64,000 nt of DNA from the NCBI RefSeq assembly GCF_036588685.1, contig NC_086381.1:55613431-55677430 (forward strand), read 5' to 3'. Source of the stretch: Mytilus trossulus (taxonomy: Eukaryota > Mollusca > Bivalvia > Mytilida > Mytilidae). The notes below the pieces were generated by a model. The model searched no databases and was not told the DNA's origin. It saw nothing but the letters and a program-made list of their open reading frames with translations. The position numbers and the translations under genes were made by a program. This document shows, piece after piece, positions 36,930 through 48,224 of this stretch; within the stretch, counting starts at the first letter, position 1; each line of letters opens with the position of its first letter.

Positions 36930-37165
36930 ACACATAAACTTTGAACTGTTCGAAATACTAAGGATTTTCTTATCCCAGGCATAGATTACCTTAGATGTAT
37001 TTGGCACAACATATCGGAATTTTGAATCCTCAATGCACTTCAACTTTGTACTTGTTTGGCTTTATATAAATATTTTGATATGAGCGTCACTGATGAGTCT
37101 TATGTAGACGAAACACGCGTCTGGCGTACTAAATTATAATCCTGGTACCTTTGAAAACTAATTAT
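36930..37165 (+). repeat. R6 repeat, partial unit
   Basis: From 'ACTAAGGATTTTCTTATCCC' to 'AATCCTGGTACCTTTGA'. Confidence 0.7.
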
Positions 37166-37169
37166 ATAT

Positions 37170-38380
37170 GTTTCTTTAGCAAAAGCGGCCAATTTGAAAA
37201 TTCCAAATACAAAAGTTTCATCTACATCTGCATATCATTTATCAAGGATGAGATTGTGGCAAATCATAAGTCTTTCTTGGCTTCCAAGAACTATACAATA
37301 AACAAAAAATAGGAGTAATAACCTTAATTGATTGTATTTGACACCTAGTCTTTACAAAAATGTATACAAACAATTGTACATTACTAGCTTATCTGCATGT
37401 TTGACTAAGTGTTGTCTTTTAGATAGAGAGAAAATTATGTCCTAAGTGAAAGAGGATCTTCAAAAAACTATACAACTATTTACTCGTGTAGTAGTATTAA
37501 CCATATGTGGATTCTACCAAACTTCTGGATATTTTTAAATCTCCATCTTTCGTTGGATTTCTATCAAAACTTTAACTTTTTCAACACTGTATACCACCAT
37601 TCGCAATGTGGAATTGAAAATCGACTAAATGAAATAATCCAGAGGGATATCAAATGGCAGGTTTTGTTAATAGCTAATAGTTAACAAACAAAAAATAAAC
37701 ATAATACTCAAAGGAACAAATGAATATTATGATGGAATTTCTTATTGACAACATATTTTTTTCAATACAAAGGTAAAAATGTTAAATTGAAATTGTCCGC
37801 ATTCTTATTGGTAGATATTGTGCGCCTCTCCATTCCAAACTCGTCTTTTTTCAAGTAAGTCGGAGTTTCTTCAAACACTTGTCGAAACAAGAAAACCAAA
37901 GATGCAAGGTCATATGATTTCATATTTAGATCAATTGGTAATGTTCTTTCCATTAGCAATCCAAACATAACTGTGTGGGTGCATTAATATATTCCCAAGA
38001 ACTATAAATTAGAGAAACAACAGACACGGATTCCTCCGCCTAATTTTTAAACTTAAATCCTGAATCTGGTATACATGGTCATTTCAGAACCAGAATCTGT
38101 GACAAACGAGACGATTAATATTTTGAAATTATAGATTATCCCACCTTTGTAGTAATATATTAACTTCACCAGCAGATAACATATACATTTCCCAACTTAT
38201 TCGCTTGCAGCTCCTACGCAGACTTTTTTAAATGTCACCATGGCCAGTGTCTGAGCAGAAAGTTAATAAACCAGGGATATGTCAAAGAACACTTCGTCTT
38301 TTTTTTTAAACTGAAAAAAAAAATCATCGGATTGTACCATGACCTTGTTGTTTGATAATCCGTATAAGTTAAACAAATGA
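37170..38380. other. Intergenic DNA of unit C
   Basis: Beginning ('GCAAAAGCGGCCAATTTGAA') matches 44031. Beyond that it is AT-rich with no gene seen. Confidence 0.4.
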
Positions 38381-38700
38381 TACACAGTGCTGGTGATCAA
38401 TTGATTCTGGATACTGACGTTGTTTATTATCTTAATAACGTGTTATAGTATTTTTTTTTTTTTTATTAATAACTGTCTTTTTCTTTTTCTGGTGATATCC
38501 TTTTAAATGACTCGGTTCTTATACATCCAGTCATTGTGTTATTGTGCTATGGTAATTTTTGTCTTTTTGTCTATCTCTTTTTGCTTATTTTTTTGGCTAT
38601 ATGCCTGTATGTGTTTCTTACTTATACACTAGTTTGTATTTGTAGAGATGAAAATTATCACAGTGTTGAGCTAATGTTGTATTCTATTTTTACCTATTAT
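38380..38700 (+). repeat. R9 dispersed repeat
   Basis: 'TTGTGTTATTGTGCTATGGT' and a flanking T-rich stretch match 58350-58660. Confidence 0.55.
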
Positions 38701-38744
38701 GTCTGTTTGTTTTGTTTACACACCGTTGTCAAAATGATCGAAAT

Positions 38745-38935
38745 TTATGCGAATGTCATACAATTGAGAGGTTTAAAGCAGGCTTAATTCACCATTTTCT
38801 TCATAAAAAAATGTACCAAGTCAGGAATATGATAGTTGTTATCCAATTGTTTGATGTGTTTGAGCTTTCGATTTTGCCAATTTATTAGGGACTTTCCGTT
38901 TTGAAAATTCCCCGGAGTTCGTTTTTTTTGTTAAT
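38745..38935 (+). repeat. R1 dispersed repeat
   Basis: 'TGTACCAAGTCAGGAATATG' with 'GGGACTTTCCGTTTTGAAA'. Confidence 0.65.
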
Positions 38936-39024
38936 TTAGAGTTTTCATATATAAAAAACGTAGATCCATTGATTCTCAAATTATCCCAAACCTGTATATA
39001 TGGGTTTTTTTTCACCTTTTAAAG

Positions 39025-39135
39025 ATTCCATAGTCCATTCGTTTTTGATGCGTTTTGTTTTTTGATTTTGCCATGTGATTATGGACTTTCCAAATTGATT
39101 TTCCTCTGAGTTCAGTATTTTTGTGATTTTACTTT
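39025..39135 (+). repeat. R1 dispersed repeat, 3' part
   Basis: 'TCGTTTTTGATGCGTTTTG' through 'GTGATTTTACTTT'; almost identical to the end of the copy at 820-1117. Confidence 0.7.
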
Positions 39136-39283
39136 TTTTTCACATTTGCTTATGATGCTTCGCTTTATCCTAGAAGGAAAGAAACGGGTTAAATGCAATA
39201 GTATATGGCTTCAAATGATGTCGTTGTTAATGATATCGAATAATGAACCGAAGAGAGAGAAAGAAGTTTTAATTGTAAACATG

Positions 39284-40975
39284 TTAAATCAAATCAAACA
39301 GTCGAGCCTCGTCGTGAATATTTGCCACTAGCAATTGTTTATTATGTCCATAATAACGGAGTGCGATGGGATATCGAAAACCAACACCTGCTGCCAATAG
39401 CTCTCGATACATTTGTCCATCATTGGAGATAATAACAACATTGTTCGAATGAATCCCTGCCACATACAAATTACCATCATTATCTACATCAATACCAAGA
39501 GGATCTTTCAGAACGCTTTCATTTTGAAATGTCCATTGCCTTTCACCTTGCAGATTATAGCATGTAACAGTGTGATTTATTCTGTTTGTATGATAAATGT
39601 TGTCTTTAAATATCGCAGTGTAACCTTCCGTTGGCATTTCTTCTCGGACAATGTCGGTCAAAGACTCGTCATCTAGATTTATCATTCGTAGACCTTTGTT
39701 GAAGGCGGAATAAATCAATTGATTGTCCTTTAATACCATGCCATAGTTATCCGAACTCAGTGAAATTGTTTTCTTAATTTTTTTCTTTTTCAAGTCTACA
39801 ATGGAAAGACATTGCTTGCCTGATTCACCGGATGTTACAACCAATGTATTGTCATTGCTGATGTGTAATATATCAAACGCTCCACATGGTATCTTCATCT
39901 CAAATTCTTTTGATCCTTGATCGTTGAAAACTCTTAATTTTCCTTCACGGTTGTAAGTAAACACAAATCTACCATCCGGCAGCATGCAACAACCGTAAAT
40001 CCAGTTGCCTTGTAGGTTTATTGTTTTGTTTAACTTCAAATTGATGTTTTTAAACAATCGTGAATGAACGATCGGTACTATTATCTGGGCTTCTTTAGCT
40101 TTATTTCTGCTTAGAACAATATCGGCAGGTTGTTCTGCAATGTGGACTTCTCCAAAACATTTGATATCAAACATAATTTTCTGAAAAGCTCCATTTATTT
40201 CGTATTCTAGAAAATGCTGGTTTAAATCATCACCTTCAATTAATGAGTGCAGGAATTTCTCTTTGCTAGAGACGTCTTCTTCGATTTGCTTCACTGAAAG
40301 GAACATCTGAAGATTTGTTGCATGTTGCTTAATATTAATAATATTTTTCTGGCAATCTTCAACTTCTTTTTCTTTCTTTTCTAATAATGACAATAACTGA
40401 CCAATTCTTGAGTTTTCCTTTTCTTCGAGCTCATAGAGTTGTTCCATAAAATCTTCTTGAAGTTTGTCGAGAAATTGACTAATTTCCATTCTAGTCTTCT
40501 TAATTTCTTTCTCAATTTCCTTTCTTTTTTCTTTCAACGTCGACATATTGTCCTGTTGATGTTGGCGAATTTTTTGTAAATTTGCTGCCACTTCAACTAA
40601 TGTTTTCTCAATCTCAGATAGGGCATTTGGGGTTTCGTAATTCTTTAAGACGTCATCTAAATCGACGATATCCCGACATTCTGTATGTGCATCTACTATA
40701 CATTTGCTGCAGCAAGGACGTTCATGTTTCTGGCAAAACATTTCAAACTTTTTATTGTGTTTGCTACAGTATTGACTGATTTTCAGAACATCTGTCGGTA
40801 ATTTTTGGTAGTCCGTAAATGATATCACACTATGGTTCCTCGAAGCCTTTGACAATCTATGGTGTTCATGACATTCTTTACACAGTCCTTCATCACATTC
40901 CGTACACCAGACTATGCATGGATTGGTGATGAGTCGGAGGTCACAAACACCACAGCTGTGGAAGGATGACGCCAT
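39284..40975 (-). CDS. TRIM-like protein, B-box/B-box/coiled coil/NHL beta-propeller (gene 3)
   Basis: A 563-residue protein of the second subfamily. It opens MASSFHSCGVCDLRLITNP. B-box 1 ligands are C8, C11, C24, C27, C32, C35, H38/H39 and H48. B-box 2 uses C70, H73, C81, H84, C88/C89, C92, H97 and C100. Residues about 115-270 are a strongly charged coiled coil. About 315-563 form the propeller, with an NHL repeat from residue 492 (PLGIDVDNDGNLYVAG). There is no RING, signal peptide or membrane segment, so a cytosolic scaffold or adaptor role is inferred. It is very similar to the gene at 44560-46251 and clearly homologous but more distant from those at 15677 and 25326. The upstream acceptor AG at 40986-40987 leaves a 10-nt leader before the ATG. 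A TATA box lies at 41248-41254. Confidence 0.9.
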   Translation of the reverse strand: MASSFHSCGVCDLRLITNPCIVWCTECDEGLCKECHEHHRLSKASRNHSVISFTDYQKLPTDVLKISQYCSKHNKKFEMFCQKHERPCCSKCIVDAHTECRDIVDLDDVLKNYETPNALSEIEKTLVEVAANLQKIRQHQQDNMSTLKEKRKEIEKEIKKTRMEISQFLDKLQEDFMEQLYELEEKENSRIGQLLSLLEKKEKEVEDCQKNIINIKQHATNLQMFLSVKQIEEDVSSKEKFLHSLIEGDDLNQHFLEYEINGAFQKIMFDIKCFGEVHIAEQPADIVLSRNKAKEAQIIVPIVHSRLFKNINLKLNKTINLQGNWIYGCCMLPDGRFVFTYNREGKLRVFNDQGSKEFEMKIPCGAFDILHISNDNTLVVTSGESGKQCLSIVDLKKKKIKKTISLSSDNYGMVLKDNQLIYSAFNKGLRMINLDDESLTDIVREEMPTEGYTAIFKDNIYHTNRINHTVTCYNLQGERQWTFQNESVLKDPLGIDVDNDGNLYVAGIHSNNVVIISNDGQMYRELLAAGVGFRYPIALRYYGHNKQLLVANIHDEARLFDLI

Positions 40976-40985
40976 AAAGAAATCA

Positions 40986-41191
40986 CTTCAAAAAAGTAAA
41001 TAAGTAATGATTATAAAATACAAGGTAAGTGTTATAGTAGTTAAAAATAATACAAGCAACACCAAGAAGCCTCTCCATCAAATATGAACCTACATAATAA
41101 AAACATAGTTGAAGGAATCTGTAAAAAAAGATACATTTCCATTACTGAAACAGGTATTGTTTCAGGCCCCAGGTATCAGAAACTATTTTAC
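40986..41191 (-). other. Candidate 5'-UTR intron of gene 3
   Basis: On the minus strand a GTAAAA donor at 41186-41191 and a pyrimidine-rich acceptor ending AG at 40986-40987 bracket about 206 nt. Both ends are conserved in the gene 4 flank. The acceptor context also recurs in genes 1, 2 and 5. The donor is the weaker call. Confidence 0.4.
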
Positions 41192-41247
41192 TCATTTGAC
41201 AAGAACATAGGTCTCTAAACAACAGGATCCCGATGCACCACTCTGTA

Positions 41248-41254
41248 TTATATA
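41248..41254 (-). promoter_or_regulatory. Candidate TATA box of gene 3
   Basis: TATATAA on the minus strand, in a block (TTGTATATAATACAGAGTGG) identical in gene 4. The start site would be expected about 25-30 nt downstream, near 41220. Confidence 0.45.
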
Positions 41255-41579
41255 CAAGAAATGAACGTTTGATCTTGTGAGTTTGTGTATCATTTTAGCT
41301 GTTTCATAAAAATAAAAAAATTACTACAGTTAACAAAAAGTAAATTTTGAATGCTAATGACTTAAATATAATACCAATTGACAATCTATTTCAAGAAATG
41401 TGCACATAAATCTAGTCTTGAACATACTATTAATTGTTAACACCTTCTGTCTTTTCTTCTTATTTTTTCTTCTCGAGATAACAGACATTAGAGCTAGAAT
41501 TGTCATATCTTTAATCAAAACTTACTTGGAGCAAATTTATGGTTAAATATTATCTCATTTTTTAAAGATACTACGAAAA

Positions 41580-42200
41580 GTAAAATAAACACGAGAATAA
41601 CAAATATAACATCAAAACCAAATACATTAATTTGGGATAGACAAGTACCGTGACACGTCTTATCGCAATGTGAATTTACACTCAAACATAAGAGAAAACA
41701 AACGACACAACGTTATAATGTAATACACATAGAAACGAACTTTAAAATAACAATGACCATATTCCTAACTTGGTACAGGGCATTTTTAAAGAAAAAAATG
41801 GTAGGTTGAACCTGGTTTTGTGGCATGCCAAACCTCGTTTATGGCCATGTGAGATATAACATCAAAATGACAACACAGGACTACAATACAAATGAATTGG
41901 AGAACACAATTGACAAAGAATCACACGAACAACAGCCAACAAAAGGCAACAAGTTCAAAATTTTAATACGCCAGAAGTGCATTTGGTCCCCACAAGACCT
42001 ACGTGTGACGCCGAGACACAAAAGTTTGAAAGCCGAAACAAGTACAAAGTTGAACAGCATTGAGGACCAAAAGATCCAAAAAAAATGTGCCAAAAACGGC
42101 AATGGTTTTCTGGTAGTTACCAGAACATCCATATTATTTAGAATAATTTATACTTTTGCAAACAGTAAATTTTATAAAATGACTATTCAAAAGATGTACA
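41580..42200 (+). repeat. R7 long dispersed repeat
   Basis: Same blocks as 28860-29460. A 131-codon plus-strand frame lies inside (41825-42220), but the same frame is full of stops in the other R7 copies. Confidence 0.65.
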
Positions 42201-42229
42201 TGATAAAACTGAAGTATTAACTAATTACA

Positions 42230-43070
42230 GGAAACAACTGAAATACATTTACATAACCAGACATTTGAAAGACAAAAGTAGACACATCCGAATAAGTTTA
42301 AATCTCAACGCCAAGTGACGTCCTATTTACTGTGAAAAATGACGAAAAAATGACGTCATTTGAATTTGTAAAACAGATCATCAAAAAATGAAAAATGACG
42401 TCACATTAGAATAAATAAGATAGAATTACGATTGATTAAAGATTATATATTTGAAATAAATACTGATATTGCATTTAATAACAAAGCACATTTTAATACT
42501 TATTAATATCAAACTAAGGAGGCAATTAACTATATTATAAAATTATGTCCGGTTTGTTTTGAATCTAACTTCAAACGTAAAATATCGTTCTGATTACGTT
42601 GAACGAAATAAAATCTGATAAATGAAGGCGTTGATTAATTTTCTTTACCATAACACATCAATATAATAAAAAAGACGTCAACACATTTGACAAAATCCGA
42701 TGAGAATAACAAATATAACATTAAACATTTAAACTAAATACATGAATTTGGGTTAGACAAGTACCGTACCACGTCTTATAGTAATGCGAGTTCACACTCG
42801 GCAAAACAGTCACAATCGAGAATAAGTCACGTTTGGTAATTAAAATATTAGACGACATAATGACAAACCACAATCTACCATGTGGTAAAAATGTCCTTAG
42901 CTAGTTTGATCAACGACACATCGTATGGATCCACCAAATCGTGATGGTGTCAATAAAATTTACGGAGTGTCAAATTTAATCTGTCCTCTTCATAACTTTG
43001 TTGGAGCAGTTTCTGCGTAAGGAGCACACTCCTTTATATGAATTCTGTATAGTGTGAACAAGCACGAGAA
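42230..43070 (+). repeat. R7 flank, second copy
   Basis: Colinear with 29500-30340, including 'AAGTCACGTTTGGTAATTAA' and 'TGCGTAAGGAGCACACTCC'. Confidence 0.65.
42351..42403. promoter_or_regulatory. CRE palindromes, copy 3
   Basis: TGACGTCA at 42351-42358 and 42396-42403. A degenerate site (TGACGTCC) lies just upstream at about 42316. Confidence 0.35.
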
Positions 43071-44559
43071 TAACGTATCAATTGTGATATGTAAACACCA
43101 TTCGAAAAACAATACAATATTTCTTTGCGAAACTCAACTTATGACTGTGTATTTCTACCCTTAATTCCACTATCAAATTAATAGACACCAGATACAGAAA
43201 AAAATATCAAAATAAAAAATGATGATAATAATGATGACCAAACATATTTCTGTCTTAACACTTTTTTTTTTTAAATTCGATGGTTCTCTTTTTCAACAAT
43301 AACTGCGGCTATTTAGAAAATTTCACACTCAAATACAAACTCTTCAGTTTTTGAAAGTTTAGTGTATTTTGCAATTTTTTGCATTTTTTACATTTTTTTT
43401 GCATGCTTCCGGATTTCATTTCGAATAATCAGCTGCTACATATACTCATGGCATGTTACATATCCGTTTGGTTTCAGCAGGTAAAAATATTCTGTACGAA
43501 GATGTTGTATTAAGTGTTTTTCACTGGGAACGATGTTAACTATAAACACTGTCGTTGCCTCAACACACTAAAGTCTGCATGAAATTTCGTTATGTTTGTT
43601 CTTTTAACGAGGAATTAGAATTGGGATCATTTTTTATTCTTTTGCAGTTTCCATTGGAATTGTAACCATCTCAAACATTGAAAAGTCAGAGGAACAACAC
43701 TACATGGCGGTCAGTATTATAGCATAGTTTCATGAACGTTGATCAATTCAATTCAAAGAACTGGCACGAACTAGAAAAATAATAATAAAAAGAAACGTAG
43801 AAAATATGGAATAACGATGTGTCACCACAACTACGTTTAAGGTATATACCATAACTAGATTTGCCATTACAAGATATAGCGGATGCCATCCTCTCCAATT
43901 ACGGATCAGTGGCAGCCATTTTGAAAATTGTTAACAGAGAATGCATTTATTCATGGATATGCATCTTTCTGGAAACTTTCAGTGAACTTTGAGCTTTGAA
44001 AATTTAACGCATTTTTTGTTGTTTTCTTGGCAAAAACGACCATTTTGAAAATTGCAATTCCGAAAGACTCATCTACACATGTCAGTTAACATTTCGAACA
44101 ATTTGGAGCATTTCGATTTTTTTTATTCATTGCTGTTTCCATGGAATTCTAAAGACAGATGCCACATTGGCACATGACAGTAAACATATCATTTGAGTTT
44201 CCTTGTGTTTGATCTATCATTTCAAGAACTGAAATGCTACTTTACGGTGTTTATCATGTGGTTTTAATGGGGAGCCTTTTCAGACTTTGATGTCATTACA
44301 GTGCAGATCCAATTATTCTCATAATAATCCAAAACATTAATGATCTTAAGTTCAGCCATACCCTTATTTATCACAAAAAAAGTTTTTTTCACATTTGAAA
44401 GATTCCATAGACTATTTGCACATTAACATAATCATGATGCTTCTCATTATGCTGAGAAAAAAACGGATGAAATTCAATACAGCCTTTAATATTGACAATG
44501 TCATTTATAAACAAATCACAAGATGAACCAACATGAGAGAAATTTTATATTTAAACATG

Positions 44560-46251
44560 TTAAATTAAATCGAACAGTCGAGCTTCGTTGTGAATATTTG
44601 CCACTAGCAATTGTTTCTTATGTCTATAGTAACGAAGTGCGAGGGGATATCCAAAACCAACACTTGCTTCCAAGAGCACTCGATACATTTGTCCATCATT
44701 GGAGATAACAACCACATTGTTTGAATGAATCCCTGCCACATACACATTACCATCACTATCTACATCAATACCAAGAGGATTTTTCAGAATGCTTTCATTT
44801 TTGAATGTCCATTGTATTCCACCTTGTAGATTATAGCATGTCACAGTGTGTGCTAGTTTGTTTGTATGATAAATTTTGTCTTTGAATGTTGCAATGTAAC
44901 CTTCACTGGTCAACTCTTCTTCGACTATGTCGCTCAAAGACTCGTCGTACAGATTTATCATTCTTATACCTTTGTTGAAGGCGGAATAAATCAATCGATT
45001 GTCCTCCAAGACTATACCATAGTTATCCGAACTCAGTGAAATTGTTTTCTTAATTTCTTTTCTCGTCAGATCTATAATGGTAAGACATTGCTTTTCTGAT
45101 TTACCGGATGTAACAACCAATGTATTGTCATTACTAATGTGTACTATGTCGAACGCGTCACCAGGTATCGTCATCTCAATGTCTATTGATCCTTGGTTGT
45201 TGAATACTCTTACTTTTCCTTCACGGGTGTAAGTAAACACCAATCTACCATCCGGCAGCATGCAACATCCATGTATCCATTTGCCTTTGAGGTTTATCGT
45301 CTTGTTTAGCTTCAGTTGTAAGTTTTCAATAGATCTTGGTTGAACGATCGGTACTATTATCTGGGCTTCTCTAGCCTTCTTTCTGCTTAGAACAAAAACG
45401 GCAGGTTGTTCTTCAATATGTACTTCCCCAAAACTTTTGATATCAAACATGATTTTCTGAAAGGCTCCATTTATTTCGAATTCCAGAAAATGCTGGCTTA
45501 AATCTTCACCTTCAAATAAGGAGTGCAGGAATTTATCTTTGCTAGAGACGTCTTCTGCGATTTGCTTCACTGAAAGGAACATCTGAAGATTTGTGGCATG
45601 TTGTTTGATGTTAATAATATACTTCTGGCATTCTTCAACTTCTTTTTCTTTCTTTACTAATAATGACAATAACTGACCAATTTTCGAGTTTTCTTTTTCT
45701 TCGAGGACATAGAGTTGTTTCATAAAATCTTCTTCAATTTTGTTGAGATGGTTGTTGATCTCCATTCTAGTCTTCTTAATTTCTTTTTCAATTTTCTTTC
45801 TTTTTTCTTTCAAAGTGGACATATTGTCCTGTTGATGCTGGCGAATTTTTTGTAGATTTTCTGCCAGTTCAACTAATGTTTTCTCAATCTCAGATAGGGC
45901 ATTGGGGGTTTCGTAATTCTTAATAACGTCATCTAAATCGACGATATCCCGACATTCTTTATGTGTTTCTACTATGCATTTACTGCAGCAAGGTCGTTCG
46001 TGTTTCTGGCAAAACATTTCTAACTTTTTATTGTGTTTGCTACAGTATTGAGTGATCTTCAGTACATCGCTTGGTAATTTTTGGTAATCGGTAAATGGTA
46101 TCACACTATGGTTCCTCGAAGCCTTTGACAATCTATGGTGTTCATGACATTCTTTACAAAGTCCTTCATCACATTCCGTACACCAGACTATGCATGGATT
46201 GGTGATGAGTCGGAGGTCACAAACACCACAGCTGTGGAAGGATGACGCCAT
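44560..46251 (-). CDS. TRIM-like protein, B-box/B-box/coiled coil/NHL beta-propeller (gene 4)
   Basis: A 563-residue near-twin of gene 3 with the same start peptide, the same zinc ligands in both B-boxes and the same domain boundaries. Substitutions cluster in the coiled coil (for example LNKIEEDF for LDKLQEDF) and the first propeller blades, and no zinc ligand is lost. The propeller ends with an NHL repeat (PLGIDVDSDGNVYVAG) and the tail ARLFDLI. The leader before the ATG is 10 nt, preceded by a pyrimidine tract and acceptor AG at 46262-46263. A conserved TATA box lies at 46523-46529. About 600 bp of upstream DNA is shared with gene 3, so the promoter was duplicated with the gene. The function is unknown; bivalve genomes are known to expand TRIM-like families, often discussed in an immune context, but nothing here proves that role. 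Confidence 0.9.
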   Translation of the reverse strand: MASSFHSCGVCDLRLITNPCIVWCTECDEGLCKECHEHHRLSKASRNHSVIPFTDYQKLPSDVLKITQYCSKHNKKLEMFCQKHERPCCSKCIVETHKECRDIVDLDDVIKNYETPNALSEIEKTLVELAENLQKIRQHQQDNMSTLKEKRKKIEKEIKKTRMEINNHLNKIEEDFMKQLYVLEEKENSKIGQLLSLLVKKEKEVEECQKYIINIKQHATNLQMFLSVKQIAEDVSSKDKFLHSLFEGEDLSQHFLEFEINGAFQKIMFDIKSFGEVHIEEQPAVFVLSRKKAREAQIIVPIVQPRSIENLQLKLNKTINLKGKWIHGCCMLPDGRLVFTYTREGKVRVFNNQGSIDIEMTIPGDAFDIVHISNDNTLVVTSGKSEKQCLTIIDLTRKEIKKTISLSSDNYGIVLEDNRLIYSAFNKGIRMINLYDESLSDIVEEELTSEGYIATFKDKIYHTNKLAHTVTCYNLQGGIQWTFKNESILKNPLGIDVDSDGNVYVAGIHSNNVVVISNDGQMYRVLLEASVGFGYPLALRYYRHKKQLLVANIHNEARLFDLI

Positions 46252-46261
46252 AAAGAAAACG

Positions 46262-46466
46262 CTACAAAAAAGTATCTAAGTAATGATTAAAAAAAAAGGT
46301 AATGGTTATAGTAGTTAAAAATAACACAAGCAGCATCAACTAGCCTCACCATCAAACATGAACTTCACATAATAAAAATATAGTTGAAGGAATCTGTAAA
46401 ATAAGATACATTTCCATTACAGTAACAAGTATTGTTTCAGGCCCCAAGTATCAGAAACTATTTTAC
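46262..46466 (-). other. Candidate 5'-UTR intron of gene 4
   Basis: The GTAAAA donor at 46461-46466 and acceptor CTTTTTTGTAG ending at 46262 mirror those of gene 3. The implied first exon would be only about 30 nt and non-coding. Confidence 0.4.
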
Positions 46467-46522
46467 TCATTTGACCAGAACATAGTTCTCTAAACGACAG
46501 GATCCCGATGCTCCACTCTGTA

Positions 46523-46529
46523 TTATATA
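46523..46529 (-). promoter_or_regulatory. Candidate TATA box of gene 4
   Basis: TATATAA on the minus strand about 270 nt upstream of the ATG, with flanks conserved at gene 3. It lies about 57 nt upstream of the candidate donor. Confidence 0.45.
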
Positions 46530-46711
46530 CAAGAAATGAACGTTTGATCTCAATGAGTTTGTGTATCATTTTAGCTGTTTCAATTCCAACTAGTATTTTT
46601 TTTTTATAAAAATCAAAAAATAAATACAGTTAATAAAACGTAAATTTTGAATGCTAATGACTAAAATAAAATACCAATTGACAATCTATGTCAAGAAATG
46701 TGTACATAATT

Positions 46712-46780
46712 TTTAAATTGTTATTTGGATGGAGAGTTGTCTCATTGGCACTCACACCACATCTTCCTATATCTATAAAT
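46712..46780 (+). repeat. R3 3' end, copy 1
   Basis: 'TTTTAAATTGTTATTTGGAT' then 'GGAGAGTTGTCTCATTGGCA'; repeated exactly at 46962-47030. Unit C lacks it. Confidence 0.7.
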
Positions 46781-46961
46781 CCAGTCTTGAAAATAATCTT
46801 AATTGTTTACACATTCTGTCTATTCTTTTTATTTCTTATTTTCGAGATAACAGACGTTAGAGCTAGAAATGTCATATCTTTAATCAAACCTTACTGGGAG
46901 CAAACTTGTGATTAATCATATTCTCATTTTTTAAAGATACTATTTAACCTATAATGGTTTA

Positions 46962-47030
46962 ATTTTTAAATTGTTATTTGGATGGAGAGTTGTCTCATTG
47001 GCACTCACACCACATCTTCCTATATCTATT
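46962..47030 (+). repeat. R3 3' end, copy 2
   Basis: Direct repeat of 46712-46780 about 250 bp apart. Confidence 0.7.
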
Positions 47031-47240
47031 TACAAAGTTAAATAACAAAAATACCGAATTCAAAGGAAAATCAAAAACGGAAAGTTCCTTTTCAAATGGT
47101 AGAACCAAAAAGCTAATACACATCAAACAAATGGGAAATAACTGTCATCTTCCAGATTTTGTACATGCATTCCCTGATGTATAAAATGGTTGATTAAACC
47201 TGGTTTTATAGCTACCTAAAACCTTCACTTGTATGGCAGT
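47030..47240 (-). repeat. R1 dispersed repeat
   Basis: Reverse R1 features: 'CGGAAAGTTCCTTTTCAAAT' and 'TTAAACCTGGTTTTATAGCT'. Confidence 0.55.
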
Positions 47241-48220
47241 TGTAAGTTGTTAATAATGTTTGTCGGTTTACACTTTCATGGGTTTTATTTGTCTTTCTTA
47301 AAATTATTCTATTGGAAGATTACCAAAATACAATCAGTAGATAGAAGGTAGTACTTAGAAGAATAGTAATAGCCACTACAGAAACTTGATAATAACCGGT
47401 ATTTTGATCTTAAATGTTTGTTATCATGTTGATGCATACTGTTTCTGTTTATTTTTATTTTCTAATAACTTAACGAAAGGCAAAACATAGATGATTTTTT
47501 TAATCAATGGTGGCTTTTGTAGATATTGAATTGCTTGCTTAATTCAGGTATGTATAACATATGCTTAACTATTTAAAGTTCAGGAATATACCAACATCTG
47601 TCAACATCTTTACATAAGGACAAAAACACTTATAAATAGTCAGTTGACGTTTGTATCTATTCTCAATTTTTTGCCACGATCAATGTTGATCATTTTTTCT
47701 TAACAGTTATTATATAATTTGAAAGATATTTGAGCATTATGTTGATAATAGACAGGTGATTAAAGCAACACATGCATTAGCCATTGATATTTTCATTAAT
47801 AATCTTTCTCTCTGTTTACAATAATTATGTTAAACTTTGAAGAATTGAAAAAGGAATAACGGTTTTTGTCAAAACAAAAAATTCATGCAATTAAAATGTT
47901 ATGGTAAATTCCCAAACGTAAATTCAGCAGTGACAACCAATTGGTAATCAATGTCTCACTCGTAAACTCGCTCAAAGACATGGGAAGATATTATTCATTC
48001 TTGATAAAAAGGAACGTTGTTATATAAAGATACAAAGGAGCAGTTGGAAAGTGAGATGAATAAGGTTCTTTTTAACATAGTATTTGATATTGACGACCAA
48101 ACAAACCAACAATCGTCGTATAGCAATAACTTTTACCAAAGGATTAAAATTATAAACTAGTGTTTCGTTTCGCTGGCAGTGATAGAAATAAGAAGATTTT
48201 TTATCAGTACAAATGAGACA
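47240..48220. other. AT-rich DNA without recognised features
   Basis: Nothing beyond short chance frames. Confidence 0.4.
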
Positions 48221-48224
48221 ACTC

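Larger units (their letters stand above)
36470..41560. repeat. Segmental duplication unit C (gene 3)
   Basis: Homologous to unit D (43290-46960) and unit E (56040-61650). Shared blocks include 'TCAATTCAATTTCAAGAAC' near 36812, the gene, and about 600 bp upstream of it. Confidence 0.65.
43290..46960. repeat. Segmental duplication unit D (gene 4)
   Basis: Pairs with unit C and unit E. 44140-44290 matches 59510-59640 ('AGGGAGCC' block), and 46260-46920 matches 40980-41540. Confidence 0.65.

Noticed and set aside
41825-42220. 131-codon protein gene
   Set aside because: It lies within an R7 repeat. The same frame is interrupted many times in the copies at 28690-29460 and 48225-48730.
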